A stretch of DNA of 64,000 bases from Megalopta genalis (lineage: Eukaryota; Arthropoda; Insecta; Hymenoptera; Halictidae), in assembly GCF_051020955.1 (NCBI RefSeq), contig NW_027476169.1, forward strand, positions 124,001-188,000, given 5' to 3'. Below, in pieces: positions 1 to 10,425 of the stretch. Position 1 is the first letter of the stretch; each line of letters starts with the position of its first letter. The position numbers and the translations under genes were made by a program. The notes under the pieces are model-generated. The model saw nothing but the letters and a program-made list of their open reading frames with translations. It ran no database searches and was not told where the DNA came from.

Positions 1-779
1 TTTGGAAAATGTCTTTTATTCGATGGAAAACATAAATCGTCTTGACTTTCTTAAATGGCACCATCTATTTCTCTGACTATACGGTATTACAGTTGATGAA
101 AAAACGAATTCAACGATCCAACACGCGATCACCTTTGCGCAATGACTAACGCGCAGGAAAATCATTTTCTCGATTGCCGCGAAATTCCAAGCCGGAATTC
201 ATTCGAAGGTCATTGTGTGACAGGTCGTTGAACTCGTTTTTAGGTCAGCTATAATGTTATCGAGTCAGAAATACACGGTGCTATTTGAAAAAGTCAAGGC
301 GACCTGTGCTTTTTATCGAATAAACAAATTTTTCGAAATTTTTATCATTGCACTTTGCTCTCCTCGAAGTACTCGTTAACTTTGATTTCGAGCATTTTTT
401 CGTCCGATCGGTGTAAATGCCTCAAAACTCGGCGCGACCGTTAGGATGAACACCCTATATATGTACTCGAGGCCGGAAGTTCTGCTCTCTGCATTGTTCG
501 ACTTTCTTGGAGTCTTCCTTGTCTTGTTTCTTCCTTTCGTAGATCGCGGATTTCATTGTCGGGCGAGAAAGAGGTACGTTTTGAAAAATTTGTTGGATAA
601 AGCACGGAATTGTTGCGAACGTCGCCTTGTTTAAACGCACTTAGAATGCTTGATTCAACCCCTTGCGCTGTAACGATGGAAATTTCCAACGGAATCTATC
701 GCATTTGTTGCAATTAAACGTAAGTCGTCCGTTTAAAATCGAGAAACAAGATATTAGAAAATTAGAAATAAGTTCTTAG
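1..779. other. unannotated non-coding sequence
   Basis: I see no gene here. The short open frames between 440 and 690 overlap one another on both strands and show no domain, signal peptide or codon pattern that favours one of them. The only recognisable item is a short dispersed repeat at 224-280. Confidence 0.6.
224..280 (+). repeat. dispersed repeat G, copy 1
   Basis: About 57 bp that reappear in the same orientation at 15302-15358. Both copies share TCGTTGAACTCGT, then GTCAGCTATAA, then TTATCGAGT followed by an A-rich stretch. The flanks do not match. It may be a remnant of a longer interspersed element; two copies are too few to define its ends. Confidence 0.55.
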
Positions 780-1060
780 AAAAAAAATTAATTGGATAAA
801 TTTTTGAAAAAATAATTTATTGCACAAATTGCTACCAAAAATATTCATTGAACAAATTTCTACCAAACAAATTCATTGGAAAAATTTCTTCCGAACAAAT
901 TTAACGAATGCACTTCACTTAAACAAATTCCTTCAATTTCTCCTCCAGAAATTTATTTATTTAAATTTATTTAACGAATTCGTGATGAACAAATTTATTT
1001 CGCACATTCCTCGCGAACTTCCGTCTTTTAGAAATTTAATTTATCTTAATTTCTAATTTT
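780..1060. repeat. degenerate AAATTT-rich minisatellite
   Basis: A loosely repeated word of the form ACAAATTTMTACC/AATTCATTG recurs every 25-30 bp. It resembles the array at 6895-7378 in its AAATT core but is too diverged for a firm period. Confidence 0.45.
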
Positions 1061-1471
1061 AATCAATTTTAATTTTCAACAACTGAATAATTCATTGACT
1101 TTAAATAATAAATTATAGTACGTCTTATTTAATAAATCTAAAGTTAATCATGTCCAAAAAATAAACTAAAAGCACAATTAATTGGCTACACCGAACTGTA
1201 ACGGTCTCCGCTACCCTAACCTGCAATCTCCGATTATCTACGATCGCGAAGAAACTCGCGAATGGAAAATCTTGCCGAAAGACCGGTGTCCGCCGTTCGA
1301 TTGTTATCGAGGATTACGCGTTCGCGGATCTCGCGGCGATATGGTCGCGACCTTTTTAATCTGGTTTCCCCAGGATTTATGGGGCAATAATCTCGCGAGC
1401 ACGGCCGAGAAACGCTTGCTCGGCCGTCGACGGCAATTTGTCTCTTCGACTTTCGTTTTCCAGCTCGCGAG
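1061..1471. other. unannotated sequence with one GC hairpin
   Basis: AT-rich to about 1180, then CpG-rich. ACGGCCGAG at 1401-1409 and CTCGGCCGT at 1419-1427 form a perfect 9-bp stem with a 9-nt loop. No gene recognised. Confidence 0.5.
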
Positions 1472-2340
1472 TAGGGTAAGTATAGGTATTACCGCGATTT
1501 CTCAATGAGGGCGAACTTTGACAGAGAAAAGAAAACCTTGTACGCCAATAAATTGACAACTCGAGCTACAGCTATTATTCTTCAACTCGAATATTTACTT
1601 TTCACGAAACATTGGATCTCCGAATGCGCGATTTTCGTTGAAAAACGTGACGTAAAGGAACCACGCGTGTGCATACGTATCCATTACTTAGGTTATGTAT
1701 CTTTACCGCGAGCCGAATGTTACGGACGTTCCGATTAACGCGCGTCAAGATCGACATCACCCATTTTCTTTTGAACGTACGCGCACAGCTACAATTCTTA
1801 GAATTTGTAGAAAAATTCCTACAAGATATTCTCGCTGCAGCACTTCACAAATTAGGTATAGACACTCCGCGATCAAGCGTGTTTCGCGCCGGCACGTCGA
1901 GAACTGCGCTGTACAGGTTAAGGTGCGTGGTTCGGTAAAGCGCCGCTGTAGTGTACACGCGTAGTAAAAAACTATTTGCCGAATATTGCGTTAGTAAATA
2001 ATATTCGAGGACAGATGGTAGTGACAGTGTGCATCGATTACTTTATCTAAAAATAACGCTAAAAAGAATAGCGTACTATTAACTGCCAAAATATAAACGC
2101 CTTTCGAATCGGTTAAAATAACCTCAACGTCTTCATAACCCTCCGAACATCAAAAGTCAATGAACGAATTAAAATTGCGATCGCCGTTACCTCGTACGCC
2201 ATAAATTATCAATGTTGAACGTGTAAAAAATTATGAGATTCATTTTTAGAACGTTGCACAGTGTGATATGTTAGATTTTACTACTTTCATGAAATTCCGC
2301 GGAATTTGGGGCGTTCGCTGTAATACCCACACTTATCCTG
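1472..2340 (+). mobile_element. family A inverted-repeat element, copy 1
   Basis: The left end reads TA then GGGTAAGTATAGGTATTACC. The right end, read on the other strand, gives GGATAAGTGTGGGTATTAC, so the termini are inverted repeats of about 20-24 bp. The same internal sequence occurs at 9323-10173 and 25561-26438 in the opposite orientation. TA at the left edge fits a Tc1/mariner-type target, although the right edge reads TG. Two overlapping 89-codon frames (1669-1938, 1695-1964) are shared by all three long copies but match no transposase motif I know. Most likely a non-autonomous DNA transposon. Confidence 0.8.
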
Positions 2341-2850
2341 TACGCGCTAGCCTCGTTTTTCGTTGGGCTACCTTCCTGTAGCCGGCGAGCGCGTGCGTGC
2401 TCGCCACCTTAAACGTCCACCGATCGCGGGACAGGAACGACAAAAGTCGGCCGAGAGAGACCATTGGTACACGGCGGTCTTTGTTATTTACGAGCGGCGA
2501 TACCGAGTATTAAGTAACGCTGCTTTCACTGTCGCCTACACGCCCGTTTGAATTCCTCCCGGTTACTCCCAAATCCGATCGGAGACCGCGACAGAACGCG
2601 CGCACCGTTGCGCCGCGCCGCACCGCGCCGCACCGCACCATGCCGCGCTACGCTGCGCCGTGTGTCGTTCACCTGACGCGTCCATTGTTCGCTCGACGTC
2701 GCCGAACACCCACGAAAAATCACACCTCTCGAAATTCCATCCTTCGGACTGTCGCGATCGATCGCGTTTTTTCGCGCGCAAGTCTGCGCCGCTGTCACCA
2801 AATATTTACGAACGTTACAACATTTAAAAAAAAAAAGGAAAATATTAAAA
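2341..2850. other. CpG-rich stretch with GCCGC run
   Basis: GC-rich, with a CGCCGCACCG-type short repeat at about 2605-2660. The open frames on both strands here reflect the lack of stop codons in GC-rich DNA. Nothing identifies a gene; a promoter role is possible but unsupported. Confidence 0.4.
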
Positions 2851-3449
2851 AGTAAGTAAACGTGGGCGAAGCTCGTCAATTTAACCCTGTCCAGACTTCT
2901 GGTAAAAGAACCGATCCTTCGAATGCTTCAAACTATAGAATCAGATAGGTCGTTCTGGTCTGCAATCGATAAATTGTCAAACAATAGAAGTCTTCAATAA
3001 GCGTACACGTGTTCGATTTCTTATGTATCGAATAAATTACCATAAATTATCATTGAATCACCATAAATCACCATATCCATGCCAAATGTAAATACCGTAA
3101 GGTTGGATGTACGATGATAATGTTTCGATAAGTTGAGACAGTCTCGAGCGCAAAGAAAGGGTTAATGTTTTTCATTGTTTGAAATTTCACCTGGCGGTGA
3201 AATGCATTTTCTCGTCAAATGCAAGGCTAAAGAAAATACAAGGATAGACGCACGAGTGTCTCTGACGTGGAAGAGAAGAGCCTCTAGCACCTGTGACCCG
3301 TTTCGCTGCCGTTTTTGGTCTAATGCGGCAAACTCAGCTGGCCTAGTATCGTGCAACAGATGCAGCGATAACCGCGACGACCGGGAACAAGGCACAAGTG
3401 CGTGTCTGCTGATGCGCTGATGAATGCGATGAGACCGCTGCCTAACCTA
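2851..3449. other. unannotated non-coding sequence
   Basis: Mixed-composition sequence without recognisable coding, RNA or repeat features. The ATCACCATAAATT-type word at 3035-3080 is locally repeated a few times. Confidence 0.5.
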
Positions 3450-3559
3450 GTCTCTCTCACTCTCTCCGTTCATTCTTTCTCTTTCGCGAGATTCTCTCTT
3501 TCCCTCTCTCTCTCTCTCTCTCCGTTCATTCTTTCTCTCTCGCGAGATTCTCTCTCTTT

Positions 3560-3594
<35 letters not shown>

Positions 3595-3653
3595 GATTCA
3601 CTATTTCTCTCTCTCTTGCGAGATTCTCTCTTTCTCGCTCTCGGGAGATTCAC

Positions 3654-3684
<31 letters not shown>

Positions 3685-3833
3685 TGCGAGATTCTCTCTT
3701 TCTCTCTCTCCCGCGAGATTCTTTCTCTCTCTCTCTCTCTCTCTCGCGAGATTCACTATTTCTCTCCCTCTCTCGCGAGATTCTCTCTCTCTCTCTCTCT
3801 CGGAAGATTCACTATTTCTCTCTCTCTTGCAAG

Positions 3834-3867
<34 letters not shown>

Positions 3868-4038
3868 GAGATTCACTATTTCTCTTCCTCTCTCGCGAGA
3901 TTCTCTCTCTCTCTCTCTCTCTCTCTCTCGGGAGATTCACTATTTCTCTCTCTCGCAAGATTCTCTCTGTCTCTCTCTCTCTCTTGTGAGATTCCCTTTT
4001 TTTTCTCTCTCTCTCTCTCTCTCTCTCTTGTGAGATTC

Positions 4039-4096
<58 letters not shown>

Positions 4097-4105
4097 GTCT
4101 CTCAG
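3450..4105 (+). repeat. CT mega-microsatellite, CGCGAGATTC dialect
   Basis: More than 600 bp of almost pure polypyrimidine built from (CT)n runs. It is interrupted at irregular 30-60 bp intervals by CGCGAGATTC or GGAGATTCACTATTTC. Many interruptions form the palindrome TCTCGCGAGA. The tract ends in a pure (CT)n run at 4040-4100. Open frames here encode only Ser-Leu (+) or Arg-Glu (-) runs. Confidence 0.95.
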
Positions 4106-4176
4106 TTTGACCGCGTTCCATTTCTCTCGTTTACTCTCGCGGTTCCGTTTCTTTCACGGCACATGAATGAACGCGA

Positions 4177-4520
4177 CCGCGTGCGCGCGCGCGCGCACGG
4201 GGCGGAAGTAGGTTACTGTTACGTCACGCGCCGCACATGCACCGAGTGCACAGTGTATAGTTTCTCGGCTCATATTAGACCAGATCCCGCTGATAGACCG
4301 AGCTCGGAGAAAGTAATTAGAGAGAAAGAGAGAGAGGGAGAGAGAGCTCTCGCACCGGTGCGGCACGCCGCGCCGAGATGCGGACGTCGCCGTGTTTCCG
4401 CTCTGCTAAATTCAAGGTTACCCATTGTCGGGGCCGCGTCCCGAGGCGTCTTCCGGTTTCCGATCGCTTCGAATTGTTTCCCCGCTTGTAAACGGACTTT
4501 GACCTTCGCGACTCTTTAAA
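4177..4520. promoter_or_regulatory. candidate CpG-rich regulatory region
   Basis: Immediately after the CT block there is an alternating CG tract (4177-4199), an ETS-like GCGGAAGT (4202-4209) and a CRE-like TTACGTCACG (4219-4228), followed by CpG-rich DNA. These motifs commonly cluster in promoters, but there is no adjoining exon I can support. A chance cluster is possible. Confidence 0.25.
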
Positions 4521-4999
4521 CTCGCTCGGGGAGACCGGTTCCACCTTTCCTATTCGAAAATTATTTAAATCGCGTCGGCCCGTATGTTCGCGCGGTATCA
4601 ATTTCGATTGAACATAACCTAATCGGCTAACGGTTGCGTTGAAAATGATTACAGTACTTTCTTATTAAATATATATTATTAAAATAAATATAAATAATAT
4701 AAATAATATAATAAATATTATATTATTATAAATATATACATTAAAATAATTTATTAAAATGCCAAACTAGATATATTATCCGTAATTATTAATTATCGTA
4801 TACATAACAATGAAACAAATTTATTATGTCCCATTCTTCTGGCGGCAATTGATTCTTCGGTTATAGATGCGTTATAATCTTATTTTTGTAACAATGTATT
4901 GTATTTTATAACAATATTCTGAACATCTTGAAATTACCGAACGCGTATTTGTCCTCATTAAAATTACAATTCAAATATCCAACGGTCGTTACATTTTAC
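4521..4999. other. AT-rich non-coding stretch
   Basis: ATAAATAATATA-type low-complexity sequence at about 4665-4745, with unremarkable AT-rich DNA on both sides. No gene. Confidence 0.6.
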
Positions 5000-5560
5000 G
5001 CGCGACGAGTATACTCGTGCCGCTTCTCCGTGACGAGTACACTCGTCAAACACAGAATGTACTAACTGGTCAACGAACGTCGCTGACCAACGTTTGCGTT
5101 TCGAGCGTTCAACGTTGTTCGAAAGGGAGGCGAACGAGGACCGCGAAGGGGAGACCGTATCCGGCGAAGGACACCGGCCGAAGACGCGAGCCTGGACGGC
5201 AGTGCTTCCGCGCGCGCGGTTCCCCCAGCCGGTTCTTATTAATACGCAACAAACGTACGTAACAACTGCGGCTGAATCCGAGAGCTCCCATTCTTCGCGG
5301 TGCGGCGCGGCTTATTTGCATAAACATCCACGGCCCGGTAATAAGGATCATTATGCTCGGAAGAATATTCGCCACGGACAATTTCGAGGCAAGGCCCTTC
5401 CACGATATAAATTACGAGTGCGGCGGCGGCGGCGGCGGCGGTGGTGCGGCGAGGGTACATCCGTGCGTGCGCATGCGTGTCCGCCGTAAAAAGGGGGGCG
5501 GACGAGCGGCGACTGCACGCACCTACGGAGACCTTTCGCGACGCCGGACGCTGGAGAGAT
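5000..5560. promoter_or_regulatory. CpG-rich stretch with (CGG)n and NRF1/EWG-like site
   Basis: Contains a TATAAATT word (5406-5413) just upstream of a (CGG)n run (5420-5441), and TGCGCATGCG at 5468-5477, which matches the palindromic NRF1/Erect-wing core. This could be a promoter of an unseen gene. No splice donor or convincing coding exon was identified. Confidence 0.25.
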
Positions 5561-5564
5561 CGGC

Positions 5565-6084
5565 GGTCGTGCAAGACGGAAGGAGAATAGAGAGGAATAG
5601 AGAAAGAAGAAGAAAAAGGAAAAGAAAAAGAGAAAGAAGAAAAAGAAAGAAGAAAAAGAAAAAGGAAAAGTAAAAGAGAAAGAAGAAAAAGAAAAAAGAA
5701 AAAGAGAAAGAGATGGGGAAAGAGAAAGAGAAAAATAGAACGAGGAAGAAAAAGAGAAAGAAAAGGAGAAAGAGAAAGAAAAAGAGAAAAAGAAAAAGAG
5801 AAGAAGAGAAAGAGAAACAAAAAGAAGAAGAGAAAGAGAAGGGGAAAGAGAAAGAGAAAAAGAGAAAGCGAGAAAGAGAGAAGAAGAAAGAGTGCGAGAA
5901 AAAGAGAAAGAGAAATTGAGAAAAAAGAAACAGAGACACAGAGGCAGAGATAGAGATAGAGATAGAGATAGAGAGGGGCGAGGGGGAGGGAAAGAGGGAG
6001 AGAAAGAGCGAATCTCACGGGAGAGAGAGAGAGAGAATCTCGCGAGAGAGAGGGACAGAGTGAGAGAGAGAGAGAGAGGAGAGT

Positions 6085-6126
<42 letters not shown>

Positions 6127-6267
6127 GAAGGAAATCGAGAGAGTGAGAGAGAGAAAGAGAGAGTACGAGAGAGAGAGAGAGAGAGAAAATGAAATAGAGA
6201 GAGAGAGAATGAAATCGAGAGAGAGAGAGAGAGAGAGAGAATGAAATCGGGGGAGAGAGAGCATGAA

Positions 6268-6301
<34 letters not shown>

Positions 6302-6400
6302 AGAGGCACAGATAAAAGCAGAGATAGAGTTAGAGACAGAACTACGCACAGAAAGAGAAAGAGAGAGAGAGGGAGAGAGAAGGTGCCGGAGAGGCAGGCT
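5565..6400 (+). repeat. long homopurine GAAA/GA block
   Basis: About 800 bp of nearly uninterrupted purines. It starts as GAAAGAGAAAAAG, passes through GATAGA (5950-5975) and becomes (GA)n. GAATCTCGCGAG (6030-6050) and GAATGAAATCGAGAGAG (6185-6290) are the interruptions. The latter is the complement of the word used at 54200-54425. Open frames are repeat translations. Confidence 0.95.
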
Positions 6401-6894
6401 AGCCTGGATCTCGCGCAGGATCGTTTGCGTTCCGCACATGAAATAGCACTGCCTAACGATCGACGCTAACGGCAAGGAGGAAAGGATATTAAGCGTTCCT
6501 CGACATCGCGTGGGAGTGACTCTCGCTTTTGCTGGAAACGAAGACGCGCCGGGATCCACGACCAATATCCTGCCGCGAGGACCATTCCGCCGATGCCCAC
6601 AGCAGCCTCCAGGGAAATTCTAGACGCACGGAGGACTCCGCCGTGATCCTCGCTAATTCGATTCGATACGACGACGTTTTTCACGAGTTTTCTCTCTCTC
6701 GAAACCCATCGTGCATCCACATTTTCTTTTTTTTCGGCTTTCTACTCGAGATGTATAAACGGTTCTCGAAAGCGCCGCTTCGACACTGGCTTTTTACGGA
6801 TCACTGGAAGCAGCTTAGGTATCTCTTTTTTTACGAAAGCAACGGAGAAGATATGTTCCTGCGGATTTTTAACGTTTCAACCAAGTAGCAAATT
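6401..6894. other. unannotated non-coding sequence
   Basis: Unique-looking sequence without a recognisable gene. The 119-codon frame starting at 6529 lacks any recognisable domain and runs through a pyrimidine run (6721-6732), so I do not call it coding. Confidence 0.4.
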
Positions 6895-7377
6895 TATGGA
6901 ACGCATCGCTCGTGAACGAATTTATCGAATAAATTTCTCATGAACAAATTTATTGAATAAATTTCTCAAGTGCAAATTATTGAATAAATCCCTAGCGAAC
7001 AAATTTATCGAATAAATTCCTCACGAGCAAAATTATTGAATAAATTTCTCGTGAACGAATTTATCGAATAAATTCTTTGTGAACAAATTTATCGAATAAA
7101 TTACTCAAGAGCAAAATTATTGAATAAATTTCTCGTGAACGAATTTATCGAATAAATTCCTCACGAGCAAAATTATTGAATAAATTTCTCGTGAACGAAT
7201 TTATCGAATAAATTCCTTGGGAACAAATTTATTGAATAAATTCCTCAAGAGCAAAATTATTGAATAAATTCCTCAAGAGCAAAATTATTGAATAAATTTA
7301 TTGAATAAACTCCTTGTGAACAAATTTATCGAATAAATTTCTCGTGAACGAATTTATCGAATAAATTCCTCACGGCT
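6895..7377 (+). repeat. minisatellite, about 28 bp unit
   Basis: Alternating units GAACGAATTTATCGAATAAA + TTCCTCRYG and GAGCAAAATTATTGAATAAA + TTTCTCGT, repeated more than 15 times. It ends exactly where family B copy 1 begins. Confidence 0.9.
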
Positions 7378-7735
7378 CAAAAATGTCTCGCAAATCCGAA
7401 AACAGGGGATTCCTGAGGCGATTCGAAGCAACTTTTTCCTTAGCGAAAATGCGATTCGCGGCTTCGTTTACGAGTTATCAACGAAAAGCCGTGACCAATC
7501 AGAGGCGAGATCATTTGGCGCGGGACGGCCGAGCCAACGAGCGGAACCGGGCTCCGCGCGCTCGTTGGCCGGACCGCCGCGCGCCAGCCGCGCTCGCCTC
7601 TCATTGGTCACAGTTTTTCGTTGATAACTCGTAAACGAAGCGTCGGAGAACATTTTCGCAAAGGAAAAAGTTGCTTCAAATCACCTCGGGAACCTCCCAT
7701 TTCCGTATTACGAGACATTTTCGGGACACCCTGTA
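7378..7735. mobile_element. family B fold-back element, copy 1 (left end lost)
   Basis: Arms of about 130 bp, starting ATGTCTCGCAAATCCG on the left and ending ACATTTTCGGGACACCCTGTA on the right, are mutually complementary. The core carries CCAAT-type motifs in both orientations (GACCAATCAGAGGCGAG near 7494 and CTCATTGGTCAC near 7600). The left terminal ACAGGGTG present in other copies is missing, replaced by the adjoining minisatellite. Confidence 0.85.
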
Positions 7736-8440
7736 TAAAGACTATGTGCTCTCTACCGAAGAGGGGGGATAGAGTGAGATCGACGGTGAATATCGACGAT
7801 CGGTTCCGCCGGGGTAACGCTCTACTTGCCGAGAAATGTCAACCGCATTCTGCGACGGCGAGCCGGCTGTCCAGAACATTCGCCCCAGCCTAACGCTTTT
7901 CCAAGCGCCTACGTTTCTCGTTTGATTCCCCATTGTTCGCCTCGGATGATATCCTGAAACGTGTTTCGCCGCGGCGCGGCTCGGTGCGGCGTAGGATATC
8001 CTGCGCTATAGCGCAGCGCGCAGAGACACAGGCGGCCGGCGAGAGCCGTAGCCGGGCCTCTCGAGACGGAATATGCAGATTTAGTCGGGGCCCCACGGGC
8101 CCACAATCGGCCGAGTTAACAGCCGCTGCATCGTTGTTGCGGGCCCGTGCTCGGTTCGCGCCGGCTAGACGGACGTGAGACGGCGAACGAAAAAGCTAGA
8201 CAGCTGTGGGAAACCGATCCTTAAGGCTCGTTTCCACTGCCGAATTTACACTTTTGCCGACGCACTAATGGCCACGAAAAATCGCACAAATGCCCGTAGT
8301 TTTTAATAGGGAATATTGAAACGTACGAACAGACTTTCTACGTTCTCCTCGTGCATGTCTGACGACCAGAGCAGTGTTCGCAGGACAAGTAGCCACGCAA
8401 GGAGTGGGGGTAGAAGAGCGCGCGAGTCCGGGATCAAGAA
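7736..8440. other. GC-rich unannotated sequence
   Basis: CpG-rich, no recognisable gene. Competing open frames on both strands around 7890-8180 are typical of GC-rich non-coding DNA. Confidence 0.45.
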
Positions 8441-8830
8441 ATTCAGTTATAACCTGTTATAACTTTTGAATCGTTAGAGATATCGCAATGAAATTTTCAC
8501 CGAAAATATTTAAAAAATAGTCTTTTTCAACTATGCACAATTAAATATTTTTCGCGTTTGTTGAACAATGATTTTCAATTAATTTTCATTGATATTTCCA
8601 ATGGAAAATTATACTATTAGAAATAGAAATTACTATAGAAAATTATAGAAATTATATATATTATTATATATATATATTATTATATATTCTATATATATAT
8701 AAATATATATATATTTATTTATATATTAAATTATTTTTACAAACACATGTACATTTCATATTTATATTTCATACATGCAACGTTTTATAGAACACGCAAA
8801 ATATAAATTCGAGAAACTTGATTTTAATCA
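8441..8830. other. AT-rich stretch with (TA)n
   Basis: AT-rich, with ATATATTATTATATA-type repeats at about 8650-8730. No gene. Confidence 0.65.
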
Positions 8831-9322
8831 GCGCACGAACGAGATGATTCTATCTTCTGAAATCTGTGAAAACAATTTGTTTAAAGGGAACAAGTTGTGA
8901 ACCAACTTCGACAATTAAAAATCTTACAAATTGCAATTGTTTCAAGCAACTGCATCGTCTACGTCGACCGAAAATACAGTTTCAGCGTCGTCGTTTGGTT
9001 CTCCTAATTGTACGCTTTCCCCCACCCGCGAAAAATGAAAACGTCGCCATCTACGAGAAAGCGACAGCCACGTTGAAAGCCAAGATCATCTGTTAAACGG
9101 ACCGGATAAAGCGAGCGAGAAATCGGTAGGTCGAAGATCGCAGATCGGAACGGTGAGACCATTCGTCGAACCGGTCCGTTCGAATCCGATAAAATCTGCG
9201 TATCGAGCGACGAAACGGCCGTGTTAGGCTGTCGTTTCGGCGGCACGTCGATCAAAATCGGTGTCGCAACGCCGATTTGCCCGCCGCGACGAAATCTGCG
9301 ACGAAATCGGCCGGCGCAAGCG
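8831..9322. other. unannotated non-coding sequence
   Basis: Mixed composition. GTTCGAATCC at 9178-9187 looks like a tRNA B-box, but no cloverleaf can be built around it. No gene recognised. Confidence 0.45.
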
Positions 9323-10173
9323 TAGAGTAAATAGCCCCAATATTGCGGAATTTCATAAAAGTAGTAAAATCTAACATTTTACAGTGTGCAACGTTCTAAA
9401 AATGAATCTCCTAATTTTGTACACGTTCAATATTGATAATTTATGGCGTACGAGGTAACGGCGGTCGCAGTTTTAATTCGTTCATTGACTTTTGATGTTC
9501 GGAGGGTTATGAAAACGTTGAGGTTATTTTAACCGATTCGAAAGGCGTTTATATCTTGGCAGTTAATAGTACACTATTCTTTTTAGCGTTATTTTTAGAT
9601 AAAGTAATCGATGCACACTGTCACTGCCATCTGTCCTTAAATATTATTTACTAACGCAATATTCGGCAAATAGTTTTTTACTACGCGTGTACACTACAAC
9701 GGCGCTTTACCGAACCACGCACCTTAACCTGTACAGCGCAGTTCTCGACGTGCCGGCGCGAAACACGCTTGATCGCGGAGTGTCTATACCTAATTTGTGA
9801 AGTGCTGCAGCGAGAATATCTTGTAGGAATTTTTCTACAAATTCTAAGAATTGTAGCTGTGTGTGTACGTTCAAAAGAAAATGGGTGATGTCGATCTTGA
9901 CGCGCGTTAATCGGAACGTCCGTAACATTCGGCTCGCGGTAAAGATACATAACCTAAGTAATGGATACGTATGCACACGCGTGGTTCCTTTACGTCACGT
10001 TTTTCAACGAAATTCGCGCATTCGGAGATCCAATGTTTCGTGAAAAGTAAATATTCGAGTTGAAGAATAATAGGTGTAGCTTCAGTTGGCAATTTATTGC
10101 CGTGGAAGATCATATTGTCTCTGTCAAAGTTCGTCTTCATTGAGTATGCGCAGTAATAGTTACACTTACCCTG
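9323..10173 (-). mobile_element. family A inverted-repeat element, copy 2
   Basis: Reverse-complement copy of 1472-2340. One end reads ACTTACCCTG at 10164-10173. The other end is shortened: TAGAGTAAATAGCCCCAATA at 9323 aligns to the family terminus with about 10-15 bp missing. The two 89-codon frames (9681-9950, 9707-9976) remain open. Sequence is very close to copy 3, which suggests relatively recent spread. Confidence 0.8.
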
Positions 10174-10189
10174 TGGTCCCGGCGCAAGC

Positions 10190-10425
10190 GTGTCGCATCG
10201 ACGCAAATGTGCCGCTCGAACGTTAATGTGCCGCTCGAACGCAAATGTGTCGCTCCGGCGCAAGCGCGTCGCTCAAACGCAAGTGCGTCGCTCGAACGCA
10301 AGCGCGTCGCTCCGACACAAATGTGTCGCTCGAACGTAAACGTGCCGCTCGCACGCAAATGCGCCGCTCGAACGCAAATGCGTCGCTCCTGCGCAGGCGC
10401 GTCGCTCCGCCGGCATGGCGTGGCG
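10190..10425 (+). repeat. 21-bp minisatellite beside family A copy 2
   Basis: About ten units of roughly 21 bp, built on GTCGCTCGAACGCAAATGT with variants (GCC/GTC, GGCGCAAGC). Because 21 is a multiple of three, long repetitive frames stay open on both strands. The array starts within 20 bp of the transposon end. Confidence 0.9.

Noticed and set aside
1669..1964. Transposase encoded by family A
   Set aside because: The 89-codon frames show no DDE/D signature or helix-turn-helix that I can recognise, and the element is too short for a full transposase.
9120..9195. Possible tRNA (GTTCGAATCC at 9178)
   Set aside because: The T stem has a mismatch, no acceptor stem pairs, and no A-box lies at the right distance.
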